Assembly: GCA_036417435.1 (NCBI GenBank)
Contig: CM070904.1
Span: 18,148,835-18,212,834 of the forward strand
Direction of reading: 5' to 3'
DNA length: 64,000 nucleotides
From: Inia geoffrensis
Lineage: Eukaryota > Chordata > Mammalia > Artiodactyla > Iniidae
Positions 23,797 through 35,140 of this stretch are shown here, in pieces. The position numbers were made by a program, and so were the translations under genes. Under the pieces are notes generated by a model. That model worked only from the letters and a program-made list of their open reading frames with translations, was not told the DNA's origin and made no database searches. Each line of letters begins with the position of its first letter. Positions within the stretch are counted from its first letter, which is position 1.

Positions 23797-24523
23797 CAGG
23801 ACGTGGACACAGGTGCAGTTAAGCAGATGCAATGGTGGGAGGCTGCAGGAGTTCTCTTCCTGTCTGCATTGTCCCAGCAGAACAGGAAGCCAGGCCACCA
23901 GCTATGTTAGAGGGTGAGGGGAGAGGTGTTGGAGAGTGGGTAGGTTTACAGTGTCACCTAGGCGAAGGAGAATGAATGACCAACAGAAATGTTTGTATGA
24001 TTGCTTGTTACTGTTGTAGGTTAACTTAAGGACAGAAGTTTAGTTGTCATGAATTTAATGTGCAACCAGTGATGGTGGGCTTTTCTCCGCCCACATGTGG
24101 CTGCACAACCTCAGGTATGAAGATGTGAAGGGTGGAGGCGTGCACAGAGGAGGCTTAGCTAGGAAGTATGATGATGTAAAAAAGGGCTCAGGAGTTGAAG
24201 TATCAGTGACGGAGTGATTATATAGGAGGGCTCTGGAGGCCAGGAGCACACACAAGGTGTAGGATAGATGGATTTTAGGGTAAGTAGGGTTTAATAAACT
24301 GTTCGAATTGGGGCATCTCACACTAGTCTGGTTCTTCCGAAGTAAATAGATTCATTTTTGTTTTCTTCTAGTTTTTTTCTCTGCAAGGACTATTTCCTGT
24401 GTATGCGTTGCTCATCCCTGTTCTTTTTCTCGTGCTGTATTTTAGCACATGCAAAATGTGTTTTTTCTTTTAAAATGTCTCCTTATTTCTTCTGAAATAT
24501 TTCACTACTTTTTTGTTCTCTTT
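22683..24523. other. Unique DNA with one CA microsatellite
   Basis: Nothing recognised except the (CA)n at 23739-23792. ORFs at 23593-23898 are translated microsatellite. Confidence 0.4.
23739..23792 (+). repeat. (CA)n microsatellite
   Basis: 27 CA units with a single G substitution at 23750. Confidence 0.95.
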
Positions 24524-24734
24524 CAGTGCTGTCCTATAGAACTTCCTGTGCTGATGAAAATGTTCTGTATCTACATTATTCAGTAAAATAGCCACTGGCC
24601 ACCTGTGGCTGCTTATCACTTGAAATGTGAATAGTGTGACTAAGGAAGTAAATTTTCCATTTTATTTAATTAGAATTAATGTAAATTTAAATAGCCACAT
24701 GTGGCTACTGGCCAATGTATTGCAGAGCACAGTG
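24524..24734 (+). mobile_element. hAT-type MITE relic
   Basis: Starts 'cagtgctgtcctatagaact', includes 'gatgaaaatgttctgtatct', 'cacttgaaatgtgaatagtg' and 'aaatagccacatgtggctac', and ends 'attgcagagcacag'. This is a mammalian non-autonomous hAT family; the subfamily is not assigned. A related copy lies at 54441-54735. Confidence 0.65.
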
Positions 24735-24949
24735 AGCCTAAGAGCTATCTTTATATCATTTGATGATACAAAATGTCATTGGCATTAAAATATTTTTTCT
24801 GGTTTCCCAGAAATCTCTTTCATTTCTGCCTTCTAAATTTGGTTCTAGTGAAACTGCCTCTTTTTTCCCCATTCAGTCAAAAAACACTTATGGAACCTCA
24901 GCTGTATGCTGGGACCAGTGAGAGGTATTGGTGATTTAAGAATGTTTGT

Positions 24950-25989
24950 ACTCCAGCCTCTTCAATAAGTGCTGCTGGGAAAACTGGACAGCTACATGTA
25001 AAAGTATGAGCTTAGATCACTCCCTAACACCATACACAAAAATAAGCTCAAAATGGATTAAAGACCTAAATGTAAGGCCAGAAGCTATCAAACTCTTAGA
25101 GGAAAACATAGGCAGAACACTCTATGACATAAATCACAGCAAGATCCTTTTTGACCCACCTCCTAGAGCAATGGAAATAAAAACAAAAATAAACAAAGGG
25201 GACCTAATGAAACTTCAAAGCTTTTGCCCAGCAAAGGAAAACATAAACAAAACTAAAAGACAACCCTCAGACTGGGAGAAAATATTTGCAAATGAAGCAA
25301 ATGACAAAGGATTAATCTCCAAAATTTACAAGCAGCTCATGCAGCTCAATAACAAAAAAACAAACAACCCAATCCAAAAATGGGCAGAAGACCTAAATAG
25401 ACATTTCTCCAAAGAAGGTATGCAGACTGCCAACAAACACATGAAAGAATGCTCAACATCATTAACCATTAGAGAAATGCAAATCAAAACTACAATGAGA
25501 TATCATCTCACACCAGTTAGAATGGCCATCATTAAAAAATCTAGAAACAATAAATGCTGGAGAGGGTGTAGACAAAAGGGAACCCTCTTGCACTACTGGT
25601 GGGGATGTGAATTGGTTCAGCCACTATGGAGAACAGTATGGAGGTTCCTTAAAAAACTACAAATAGAACTACCATATGACCCAGCAATCCCACTACTGGG
25701 CATATACCCTGAGAAAACCAAAATTCAAAAAGAGGCATGTACCAAAATGTTCATCGCAGCTCTATTTACAATAGCCCGGAAATGGAAACAACCTAAGTGC
25801 CCATCGTCAGATGAATGGATAAAGAAGATGTGGCACATATACACAATGGAATATTACTCAGCGTTAAAAAGAAACGAAATTGAGCTATTTGTAATGAGGT
25901 GGATAGACCTCGAGTCTGTCATACAGAGTGAAGTAAGTCAGAAAGAGAAAGACAAATACCATATGCTAACACATATATATGGAATTTAA
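24950..25989 (+). pseudogene. L1 ORF2 C-terminal fragment
   Basis: The reading frame encodes the region after the reverse transcriptase domain. It includes the cysteine motif [18 protein letters not shown] (CX3CX7HX4C, about residues 200-217) and the conserved '[13 protein letters not shown]' and 'MEYYSA' segments, and ends at the natural stop. In an intact element this domain supports RNA binding during target-primed reverse transcription. Here there is no L1 start or catalytic part; the first ATG (24946) lies in flanking DNA. It is a dead fragment. Confidence 0.9.
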
Positions 25990-26364
25990 GAAAAAAAATG
26001 TTATGAAGAACCTAGGGGTAAGACAGGAATAAAGACACAGACTTACTGGAGAGCGGACCTGAGGATATGGGGAGGGGGAGGGGTGAGCTATGAGAGGGCG
26101 AGACATGGACATATATATACTAACAAACGTAAGGTAGATAGCTAGTGGGAAGCAGCCGCTTGGCACAGGGATATCAGCTCGGTGCCTTGTGACTGGCTGG
26201 AGGGGTGGGATAGGGAGAGAAGGAAGGAGGGAGACGCAAGAGGGAAGAAATATGTGAACGTCTGTATATATATAACTGATTCACTTTGTTATAAAGTAGA
26301 AACTGACACACCACTGTAGAGTAATTTTACCCCAATAAAGGTGTTAAAAAAAAAGAAAAAAAAA
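24950..26364 (+). mobile_element. 5'-truncated L1 with near-intact ORF2 C-terminus
   Basis: The insertion contains the C-terminal part of L1 ORF2 and the full 3' UTR ending 'accccaataaaggtgtt' plus an A-rich tail. The 12-bp target-site duplication aagaatgtttgt lies at 24938-24949 and 26365-26376. The frame running to 25989 is open for more than 330 codons, so the copy is moderately young. It lacks ORF1, endonuclease and reverse transcriptase, so it is inactive. Confidence 0.95.
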
Positions 26365-26603
26365 AAGAATGTTTGTCCTCAAGTAAGGAGGAGATGGGTA
26401 AAGAAATCAATGACAATAATGGAGGGTCCTCAAAAAACTAAAAGTACAGTTGCCAAATAATCCTGCAATCCCACTCCTGGGCATATATCCAGAGAAAACT
26501 CTAATTTGAAAAGATACATGCACCCCTACGTTCACTGCAGCACTATTCACAATAGCCAAGACATGGAAGCAACCTAAATGTCCATCAAAAGATGAATGGA
26601 TAG

Positions 26604-26828
26604 GGGCTTCCCTGGTGGCACAGTGGTTGAGAGTCTGCCTGCCGATGCAGGGGACACAGGTTCGTGCCCCGGTCCGGGAAGATCCCACGTGCCGTGGAGC
26701 GGCTGGGCCCGTGAGCCACGGCCGCTGAGCCTGTGCGTCCAGAGCCTGTGCTCCACAACGGGAGAGGCCACAACAGTGAGAGGCCCGCGTACCACAAAAA
26801 AAAAACAAAAAACAAAACACACACACAA
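26604..26828 (+). mobile_element. Short CHR-type SINE inside an L1
   Basis: Head 'gggcttccctggtggcacag', B-box 'ggttcgtgccc', end 'gaggcccgcgtaccac', then an A/C-rich tail. The 16-bp duplication aaaagatgaatggata (26587-26602 and 26829-26844) is L1 sequence, so the SINE is younger than the L1. Confidence 0.95.
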
Positions 26829-26854
26829 AAAAGATGAATGGATAAGGAAGAGGT

Positions 26855-26856
<2 letters not shown>

Positions 26857-26897
<41 letters not shown>

Positions 26898-26902
26898 TAT
26901 AT
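26857..26902 (+). repeat. (TA)n microsatellite
   Basis: About 16 uninterrupted TA units, then AAA and more AT units. It lies inside the L1 where the intact element reads 'tatatacaatgg', so it expanded from L1 sequence. Confidence 0.9.
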
Positions 26903-27420
26903 GTAATGGAATATTACTCAGCCATAGAAAAGAACGAAATAATACCATTTACAGCAACACAAGATTATCATACTAAGCGAAGTAAGTCAGAAAGAGAAAG
27001 ACAAACACCATACAATATCATTCATATGTGGAATCTAAAATACCACACAAATGAACTTATCTATGAAACAGAAACAGACCCACAGATATAGAGAATAGAC
27101 TTGTGGTTGCCAAGGGGGAGGGTGGGGGACAGGGAAGGATTGGGAGTTTGGGGTTAGCAGATGCAAACTATTATATACAGAATGGATAAACAAGGTCCTA
27201 CTGTATAGCACAGGGAACTATATTCAATATCCTATGATAAACCATAAGGGAAAAGAATATGCAAAAGAATATATATATATATATAACTGAACCACTTTTC
27301 TGTACAGCAGAAATTAACTCAACATTGTAAATCAACTATATTTATTTTAAAATAAAAAAATCAATGACATTACTATAAAATTGCAGTACAATGTGCCACA
27401 AGCTATGATCAACAAAAGTG

Positions 27421-28181
27421 TGAAGGGTGGTAGGCACACCACAGGGAATGGACAAAGGGAATATATTCTTCAGCATCCTACCAACTGAGGTTTGAATCCT
27501 GGCTTTGATCCTTCCTTAGTGAGTAGCCCATCTCACAAAGTAGTTTGTAAGAATTTAAAAACTGGTGCATGTGTAAAGTGCTCAGCACACTGCCTGCCTT
27601 TATATACAACTAACCTCCTCTTGGGCAAAATGCGTAATTTTTTTTTCATTACAAAGTTTACCTGTGAGTTTTTTTAAACTGAAAATTATGCTATCCCTCT
27701 TCTCCATTATCAGGACAGTATTTCTGAGTGTACCTCCTATTCAGCTGATTTCTTGAGCCACATGTGCAGCATGAACCTGACGGTCTCTGTGCCCACTCTT
27801 ATCTGCGTCTAGCCTGAAACGGAGCTGCTCTGTCACCACACATCACTACAATATATTAAAGGTAGTTATCGCCCAATCTGCTATTTTTCTTGAACACTTA
27901 CTGGGTCAAGGAATTTATTTGAAAATATTTGGTGTCTTTTGTCCAGAAGAATTATAAAATGCTGGAAACTTGGAGATATAAGCAGAGCCCCTATTCCTGC
28001 CATGAAATCATCAGATCTCTGCTTGACAGAGGAGCTCTCTCACAGGGAGTCAGCTTGACTCACAGGGAACTCACTCCCTACGAGGCAGTTCAACTCATTA
28101 TAAGGACTTTCATCAACAGGAAGTTTATTTTTCTGTAGAAATGTAATCTACTGCCCTCTGGGTCCCTCCATCAGTCCCACT
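27421..28181. other. Unique DNA, nothing recognised
   Basis: No repeat family, RNA gene or exon recognised. Confidence 0.4.
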
Positions 28182-28193
28182 TGTGTCCTCCAC

Positions 28194-28516
28194 TTTTCTT
28201 TTTCTTTTAATTAATTAATTAGTTTATTTTTGGCTGTGTTGGGTCTTCGTTGCTGTGTGCGGGTTTTCTCTAGTCGCGGCGAGCGGGGGCTACTCTTCCT
28301 TGTGGTGTGCGGGCTTCTCATTGCGGTGGCTTCTCTTGTTGCGGAGCACGGGCTCTAGGTGCTCAGGCTTCAGTAGTTGCGGCACGTGGGCTCCGTAGTT
28401 GTGGCGCACGGGGTTAGTTGCTCTGTGGCATGCGGGATCTTCCCGGATCAGGGCTCAAACCCATGTCCCCTGCATTGGCAGGTGGATTCTTAACCACTGC
28501 GCCACCAGGGAAGTCC
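28194..28516 (-). mobile_element. Long CHR-type SINE
   Basis: Reverse complement of the long SINE: 'ccaccagggaagtcc' at the right is the 5' head, and the AT-rich T tail ('ttttaattaattaattag') is at the left. The body has the 'cttcagtagttgcggcac' units. The 12-bp duplication tgtgtcctccac is at 28182-28193 and 28517-28528. Confidence 0.94.
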
Positions 28517-28528
28517 TGTGTCCTCCAC

Positions 28529-29305
28529 CTTTCTGAAGTGGCATTCCACTTGGGAGAGAAATGGGGCGGGGTTACAAGTAGGGCTAAGATTACACAACAC
28601 CTAAAACCTCTCTTATCTAAGCAGTATCCAGCTAGGAGTCACCCATACTTATGATGTATACATTGTCCACTAGATGAGTCCTGTTGAAAAGTGTCAGAAC
28701 TATCAGTCTAGGATAGAATGGAAGAAATCTAATTCTTTGAATTTGAAATGACAACCTTTTACATTTTCACATATTTATATAGCCCATCCCCCAGGAGTCT
28801 TTCTGATTCCAGCCTAAATACCTCTGATTCCTTCATCTATCCTTTATGTCCTAATTTCAAGTTTCCTCATCCTTCTCCCTCCTTGGGGCCTGTTGCCAAG
28901 GTCCCTCACTAAGGGGTCATATGTGGATTCTGTTGACTTATATCTGAGCATCTAGTTGGATGGCTTCTCGGTGTGCTGGTTGGATTCTTGGGTCTCACAG
29001 TGATACTGAAGTTGAAGAATCTTTCTTTCCTATTTACCTTTGAGGGAGGTACAATACCTGGCTATACCTTCGGTTCCCCGACTTCTGGTCCATAGTTTTG
29101 CTTTTCAGTGTCTGATATGAGGACGTGAAGTGGCGAGAGGGGTTGCTGGGAGTAAAGAAGAAGAGGAGACAAACCTCCATCCCTCATCCCAGTTAGGCTT
29201 TCTTGGCACATTCACCCTCTTTGACAAAAGAAACACAAAAATTTGAGTTCCTATCTTGATCTGCTTTAGTTCAAATATGCCATTCTTCTTACTGCCACCA
29301 ACATA
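28529..29305. other. Unique DNA, nothing recognised
   Basis: No repeat or exon recognised. Confidence 0.4.
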
Positions 29306-29428
29306 ATAGATAGATCTATGGAGAGATCCACAGATAGAAAATCAATAGATAGATAATTGATAGATAATTGATAGATTGACAGATGATAGGTTGATAGATA
29401 GGTGTGTGTGTGTGTGTGTGTGTGTGTG
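29306..29428 (+). repeat. Decayed (GATA)n plus (GT)n microsatellite
   Basis: 29306-29400 is an imperfect GATA/GATT tract ('atagatagataattgatag'). 29402-29428 is a clean GT run. The ORF at 29402-29650 begins in the GT run and is not a gene. Confidence 0.9.
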
Positions 29429-30886
29429 ATTATCACTCTAGCTCTAGTTCTCTTGTTCTTTTGCTCTTCTTTCTTTTTGCAGCTTTTTTTTCATTGCCAC
29501 TCAGCGCCCTTTCTATTTTCCCACTCCTTTGTTTTGCCATACACTTTCTCTTCCCCCATTACCCAGCTTAAAAATGGCCACATCTTTAGGGGGAACAGTA
29601 ATGCCCAGAACAATGCAAAGTATATTTCCCAGGGGATAATAATAACTTGATGCGCCTCATTGTGGGGCAAGGTCAGAAGAGATCGGAGGCAATTTGTGTT
29701 CCAGCAAATATCAGTCTGTCAGGTCCTTGCCGTTGTCTTAAAAATAGCTCCCACATATCAGGACATATTTTAGAGCTAAGTTCAAAGCACATTTTCTTGT
29801 TCAGAGCATCTCTTATGCTGAAAATGCTGAGCTTGTGGAAAGCAAAGTTGGGAGTATTTATTTGTAACTTGCAGTCACTCCAGAATTCCCTCCGGGAATT
29901 CTTTGCAACAATTTAAGCTCAAATGTAGAGCACACAGAAGAGTCTGTGCTTTTCCCCACTCTCACAGGATTTGTCTTGTACCACCTCCTCACATGGATAA
30001 CAAGTAGAAGAAAAGATGAATTAGAAGCCAAAATCTGCACTTTTATCAGTAACTCCAAGAGGCTTTCTCAGTCAGTGTTACAAGTTAGTACACTGAAACC
30101 AAGCCTCTGCCCCTAAATTATTCTATTCCCACCCATCTTTTTCTCCTTGGGGGTACTTTTTATACCAGGATTATTAACACATTATATGTGGAAAAACTGT
30201 TGAATGTCACACTAAAAAGTGCAACTTAGCTGTGCTTGTTTGTTTGGAGTTTTAAGAAACATGTAACACCTTCTGCTGCTCTGATGTTTACATCAAAAAC
30301 ACATAAATTCTATTTGTACATCAAATGACTATAAATATTACAGCTTTGCTTTGGCTTCTGCAAAACCAAGAAAAAGACTGGTATGGAGAGAGAGAGACAT
30401 AGACTCAGTGACATAGACACAGGCACATAAGAACAGGCAGAATACAAAGGCAGAGGAAAGACAAGGTGAAGACCCAGAGGGACAGATACCCCACAGCTGG
30501 GGTCAATGACATCCTCTTTACCTCACTCTCAAGGTACTGGATTCAAAATTAAACATGGGCATGTCTCCCTAAGCAATCTTGAATGGTATAAGTCGCTATA
30601 CAATGACATGAGGTTATTTTTGTCAGTGTCAGTATTATTGTCCTTGCTTAAGAGTCAAACAGGTCAGATCTGAGCATGAAGTTGCTGGACTCAGGTGTGA
30701 GGCAGTCAGGGATGGGTGGGGAGTATGGCAGGATGGAGAAGTAGTGAGTGAATCAGCACCATGGATTGTTGCATTCATGGCAGTAATGATATCGGACAGT
30801 CTTCCTACGTAATGAGCACTGTATTTTCCTTGCAGCTCCTCAGACGTCCCAAGAAACCTACAGGGACAACGCTTTGAACCTCAACA
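29429..30886. other. Unique DNA, nothing recognised
   Basis: No repeat family or exon recognised over about 1.4 kb. Confidence 0.4.
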
Positions 30887-31003
30887 AAGCAGTATGGCCT
30901 AGTGACTATAAATGCAAGTTCTGGGTATAAACTGCCTGGGTTCAAATCTGAATTGCACCACCTACCAGCTATACAATTCTGGACACAATTTTTAACCTCC
31001 ATG
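30887..31003 (+). mobile_element. MIR SINE 5' half
   Basis: 'agcagtatggcctagtgact', 'gcctgggttcaaatctgaat' (B-box-like) and 'gcaccacctaccagctatac' follow the tRNA-like head of MIR. Confidence 0.75.
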
Positions 31004-31006
31004 GAT

Positions 31007-31420
31007 ATGTTAGTTTCTTATTGCCAAAGTAACAAATTATCACAAACTTGGCTTTAAAAAAAAACCCAAATTTGTTATCGTACGGTCTGGAGGCCGCATT
31101 CCTGCTGGAGGCACCAGTAGAGAATGTGTTTCCCTGTCATTTCCAGCTTCCAAGGCCTCCCACATTCCTTGGCTCAGGGCCCCTCTCCCTCTTCAAAGCC
31201 AGCAGCATAGCATCTGTTCTCCTCTCTGACCTTTTGCCACCCTCTCAGAAGAATATTTTGGATAATCCAGGATAATATTCCCATCTCTTGATCCTCACTT
31301 TTATCACAACTGCAGAATCTCTTCTGCCATGTGAGGTAACCTATTCACAGGTTCTGAGAATTACAGTAAAAACATCTTTAGGGGGCCATTATTCTGTCTA
31401 CCTTAATGGGTAAACCAGGG
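31007..31420 (+). mobile_element. Old interspersed repeat, pair with 40626
   Basis: Shares its order with 40626-40850: 'tgttagtttcttattgc' / 'tttatttcctgttgctcc', then 'acaaattatcacaaactt' / 'acaaactaccacaaaatc', then 'cccacattccttggctc' / 'cccacattccttctctt'. This is a known mammal-wide repeat type whose class I could not name with confidence. The 75-codon ORF inside it is a shadow. Confidence 0.55.
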
Positions 31421-31774
31421 AAAAAACAGTACTTACCTCATAAAAGTGCCATGAGAAACACAAATAAAGCACTGAGAATAGCTCCTTTTTTTTTTTTAAT
31501 GGTCACAGCCATTAACACCTACTTAGTGGAACAGGGAATGGAGGATGGGAAATGAACTGGATGGAGAATGGGATAGAGTTTGGTCAGAGGCAGGGACAGC
31601 TCTGAAGCTCTCTACAGCCCTGTCTGGTTTCATTGTTACGAAACCTGCTTGGAATTAGGAAAATAAGACACATAACTTTTGATGTTTCTGTATGTGAAAA
31701 CACTGATACCATGAGTAATTCCAGAGGAGAATTTAAAAGGTTGGAGGGATCTTAGAACTCTAACCTAAATGTCT
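31421..31774. other. Unique DNA, nothing recognised
   Basis: Contains a short T run at 31488-31498 only. Confidence 0.4.
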
Positions 31775-31915
31775 AAATGTTATAAAGGAGATACCTGTCT
31801 CAGATGCAGAGAGAGAAAGAGTTGTCCAAAGACACACAGTGGCAGAGCTGAAATGAAAACCCAGGGCTCCAAGACACCTGCCAGGTGTTCCTTCTACCAC
31901 GTTTGATTCCACTTA
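31775..31915 (-). mobile_element. MIR SINE fragment
   Basis: Reverse-complement MIR: 'aagacacacagtggcagagc', 'gaaaacccagggctcc', 'tgttccttctaccacg'. Confidence 0.65.
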
Positions 31916-32168
31916 AGGAAGACTCAATGGCCCAACTAGTGTTTACCAACTGGTTTCCAGATGCCACGTGGTACAAGGAAATAGGATTTAATTTGTAGAC
32001 TACCTGACTTTAAAATACTGTCTCTCCTAAATGTAATGTCATATTCTGGATTAGATCCTGGAACAGAAATATGGTATTAGTGGAAAAAAACTGGTGGAAT
32101 CAGAATAAAATTGGTTTCTTAGTTTTGACAAACATACAATGGTAATGCAAGACATCAACAATGAGGAG

Positions 32169-32391
32169 GGGCTTCCCTGGTGGCGCAGTGGTTGAGAGTC
32201 CACCTGCCAATGCAGGGGACACGGGTTCGTGCCCCGGTCCAGGAAGATCCCACATGCCGCGGAGCGGCTGGGCCCGTGAGCCATGGCCACTGAGCCTGCG
32301 CGTCCAGAGCCTGTGCTCCGCAACGGGAGAGGCCACGGCAGTGAGAGGTCCGCGTGCCGCAAAAACAAAAAAACAAAAAAACAAAAAAAAA
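32169..32391 (+). mobile_element. Short CHR-type SINE (cetacean form)
   Basis: Head 'gggcttccctggtggcgcag', B-box 'ggttcgtgccccggtcc', end 'gaggtccgcgtgccgc', and a tail of CAAAAAAA units. The 11-bp duplication aacaatgagga is at 32157-32167 and 32392-32402. The ORFs on both strands here are SINE translations. Confidence 0.95.
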
Positions 32392-32723
32392 AACAATGAG
32401 GAAAACTGAGTGAGGAAGGTAAGGCAACTCTCTGTACCCTCTTTGCAACTTTTCTGTACATCTAAAGTTATTCTTACATGTAACATTTTTTGAAATATGA
32501 TTTTTTTCTTTTACCGTGATAATGCATATTTCCTTAAATAATGCCTTTCATTGTGTAGTATAAGGTCCTGACATCGTTATTCTTCTCTCAGTCCCATTGT
32601 CCTTACTTGTCCCTCTGCCAATAATGCCCTTCCTACAGGCAGTGGCATAGCTTGTCCCATCACTCTCCTCAGGACTTTCTGCCCACATCACATTCTCAGT
32701 GAATTTTCCCAGTTGTGATGGAT

Positions 32724-32793
32724 GAGAGAGAGAAAAAAAGAGAGAAGAGAGAGAGGAAGGAAGGGAGGAAGAAAGGAAGGAAGGAAGGAGGGA
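32724..32793 (+). repeat. Polypurine tract (GA/GGAA)
   Basis: 70 bases of pure A/G, beginning as GA repeats and moving into GGAA repeats. Confidence 0.9.
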
Positions 32794-32934
32794 TGGAGGA
32801 GAACTGAAAGAAAGCCCCTGAAATTTCCTCTCTCTCTTCCCTGCTTTATCTTTCTGCTTAGCACTCACTACTATTAAACACAACGTGCATCACTCCAATT
32901 TATCTTACATGTTGTCTACCTCCACTACCACAAA

Positions 32935-33058
32935 GTCTAGGATTTTTAATTTTTGTCCATTTTGTTCATTGTTGTATCCCTAGCAACCGGAATAGTGCTT
33001 GGTATACAGAAAGCACTTCATAAATATTTGTTGAATGAATGAATGAATGAACAATTGT
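32935..33058 (+). mobile_element. L2 LINE tail
   Basis: 'tgtatccctagcaaccggaa', 'tagtgcttggtatacagaaa' and 'aatatttgttgaatgaatga' are the classical 3' end of L2, finishing in TGAA repeats. Confidence 0.7.
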
Positions 33059-33084
33059 AATTACTCTGCAGGTTGAGTGATCCA

Positions 33085-33262
33085 TGTGTGCCGAGCATAG
33101 TGCCTGACCCACAGCAGACACTTAACCAACATCCACTTTAAATACAAGGAATCTGTGGCCCAAGGAGATCAGATCACATACCAAGAAGTCACATAGTTTA
33201 TAGGTGCAGGTCTGAGATTACAGTGCAGGCTTCCTGATGTCTGGGCCAGGTATTCTGCACAC
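33085..33262 (-). mobile_element. MIR-like fragments
   Basis: 33140-33262 reads as reverse-complement MIR ('agtcacatagtttataggtg', 'cttcctgatgtctgggcc'). 33085-33135 looks like an L2/MIR tail in the opposite sense. Confidence 0.5.
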
Positions 33263-34346
33263 CAAAATTCCTCCTCATGCCAAGCTCCATCCCCAGGGTC
33301 TGTATGTGCTGCCCCACTCTCGCCACCCTGATTTCCATGGCTGCTTTCACTCCTCCACAGAAGCCACAGTCGATCTCACTAAATAATCTGCCAAGTACAG
33401 AGGAGATACGTGTTTATATTGTGGGATTCCTAATGGCCATTGGCACTAAACTTAACTAAAGTCCATTTCAAGAAGCCCCAGCCAAAGAGAGTGGCTTGTC
33501 ACCAGGACTCAGTAAGACGCTGTACGAACTGGGGTCAAAACGAGTGAATAGATCAAGGGGGCAATGGGTTCCTTCCTGCTTCTTCAACTCCATCCAATCC
33601 AACAAGTATTTACTGAGGACACGCCCTGCACTGTACTAGGCATTCTGAGGACTGGAAGAGAAGACCAGTACCTGCCACACAAAAGAAAACACAAGACTTC
33701 CTGTCCTTACTCAGTCCACTACGGTTAAGATGGCAGGGGCAGAGTCCCAGTCTCGGCAGGACAGGAGTCCAGCCAGGAACACCCAAAAATATGAGCCCTT
33801 CCACAGTCAGGAACTTACGTGCCTTCTTGCTAAAAACTCCATGATGAGACCCGACTGAGCTCAGAGGAGTTTTAACACTCAAGATACACTTGAATATTTC
33901 GCTTACATAACTCATTGCAGACTGACACAAGGAACATTCCTTGAAGGCAATAAAAGCATTTTTGGTCCACACCGCTCTAAGTGATTGGAAGTGAATAAAG
34001 GACAGAAAGATCATCTGGTGAGTGGAGATCTTTAAATCGCTCTCTTCACTGTGATAAAAAAAACAAAAAACAGTGCACCAAAGCCTAAAAGCAGAAAATA
34101 TTTGCGCAAGTCTTTCCTAGGGTGGAACAGAAAGTATTCCTGAGGAATCCTTCTCCCTCCTGCCTTTGCCTTTTTTCATTCTTTCTACCATTATCTTCCG
34201 TCATTTATCCACCTCATTTCTCCTCTCTGTCCCCAACACCCTTTTTCCTTTTCTCCTCCCTCCTGCCTACCATTTGCAAGGTAATATGTTGGTGCCAATG
34301 GAGAACCCAGGGCATTGGGAGCAAAATCAATGTCCTCCATTACTGA
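33263..34346. other. Mostly unique DNA; L2 trace at 33598
   Basis: 'acaagtatttactgaggaca' and 'tgtactaggcattctgagga' at 33598-33660 resemble L2. The 134-codon minus ORF at 33610-34014 overlaps this trace and has no domain or splice support, so it was not called as a gene. Confidence 0.35.
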
Positions 34347-34569
34347 TAGCACAGGGAGATCAGCTCGGTGCTGTGTGACCACCTAGAATGGTGGGATAGG
34401 GAGGGTGGGAGGGAAACACAAGAGGAGGGGATATGGGGATATATGTATACATATAGCCAATTCACTTTGTTATACAGCAGCAACTAACACAACATTGTAA
34501 AGCAATTATACTCCAATAAAGATGTTTAAAAAATTTTTTTAATAAAATTTAAAAATAAATAAAATAAAA
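34347..34569 (+). mobile_element. Severely 5'-truncated L1 3' end
   Basis: Only the last part of the L1 3' UTR: 'tagcacagggagatcagctc', 'gtgggatagggagggtggga', 'ttcactttgttatacagcag', 'ccaataaagatgttt' and an A/T-rich tail. No convincing target-site duplication was found. Confidence 0.85.
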
Positions 34570-34649
34570 CTTGTATGAAGGTCTGCAATACGCTAGGTAC
34601 TTTTTATAGTATCATATACAGTTTCTAAGTAAGTAACAGTCATTCATGA

Positions 34650-34865
34650 GAATCAATATGGTGTCATGGGAAGAGTAGCGATTTATTATCAGACCACCCT
34701 GGGCTTGAGCCTCACTACGCCTCTACCACTGTTGTAGTGATCTTGGAAACCCACCTCGACCTCTATGGGCAACTTCCTTCATCAGTTAAATAAAGAGAAT
34801 ATTTACCTCTCTGCTATTGTGGAAATTAATTAAATGCGGTATAATGAGGTGACCTAGCATAGTCT
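34650..34865 (+). mobile_element. MIR SINE
   Basis: 'atggtgtcatgggaagagta', 'cctgggcttgagcctcacta', 'agtgatcttggaaaccca' and 'tggaaattaattaaatgcgg' follow MIR nearly end to end. Confidence 0.7.
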
Positions 34866-34984
34866 AGAGAAGGGGCTCAGTCTATGGTGCCTGTTGATGA
34901 AATTCAAGCAGAAGATTTACATTTTTAACTGGGAAAATAATATGTAAAAGTGTTCATAAAGTAACATCAGAGGATCACTTCAAA

Positions 34985-35140
34985 ACTGTGTGATCACCTC
35001 ACTCAGTCCTCACAGGACAGCAACCTTGAACCCATTTTATACATTTGGAAAAGCTGGAGCACAGAGAGGTAAATCGCCTCAAGTTGTAGGAGAAACTTAG
35101 TGGTAAAACTCGGGCCTTGGTGTTTCAAACCCAGTTCTCC
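34985..35140 (-). mobile_element. MIR SINE fragment
   Basis: Reverse-complement MIR: 'actcagtcctcacaggacag', 'cccattttatacatttggaa', 'gagcacagagaggtaaatcg', 'gtttcaaacccagttctcc'. Confidence 0.75.

Larger units (their letters stand above)
26416..27357 (+). mobile_element. Older 5'-truncated L1 carrying a SINE
   Basis: Contains the end of ORF2 ('caatcccactcctgggcata', 'tggaatattactcagccata') and a 3' UTR different from the younger L1s ('cttgtggttgccaaggggga', 'aactgaaccacttttctgta'). It ends in an A/T-rich tail. The target-site duplication aaatcaatgaca lies at 26404-26415 and 27358-27369. Frames are broken. A SINE sits at 26604-26828 and a TA microsatellite just after it. Confidence 0.93.
24880..27420 (+). 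mobile_element. L2-like LINE relic interrupted by two L1s
   Basis: Removing the two L1 insertions and their duplications joins 24880-24949, 26377-26415 and 27370-27420. The joined text ('cacttatggaacctcagctg', 'gctgggaccagtgagagg', 'tgtcctcaagtaaggagg') has the L2 3'-region style. The assignment is tentative; the reconstruction of the empty site from the duplications is firmer. Confidence 0.4.

Noticed and set aside
23593..23898. 101-codon ORF with a Cys-Val repeat
   Set aside because: Translation of the CA microsatellite.
24946..25989. Functional L1 protein of 347 residues
   Set aside because: Lacks endonuclease and reverse transcriptase domains, and its first ATG lies in flanking DNA.
33610..34014. 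134-codon minus-strand ORF
   Set aside because: Overlaps an L2-like trace, has no domain and no supporting splice sites.
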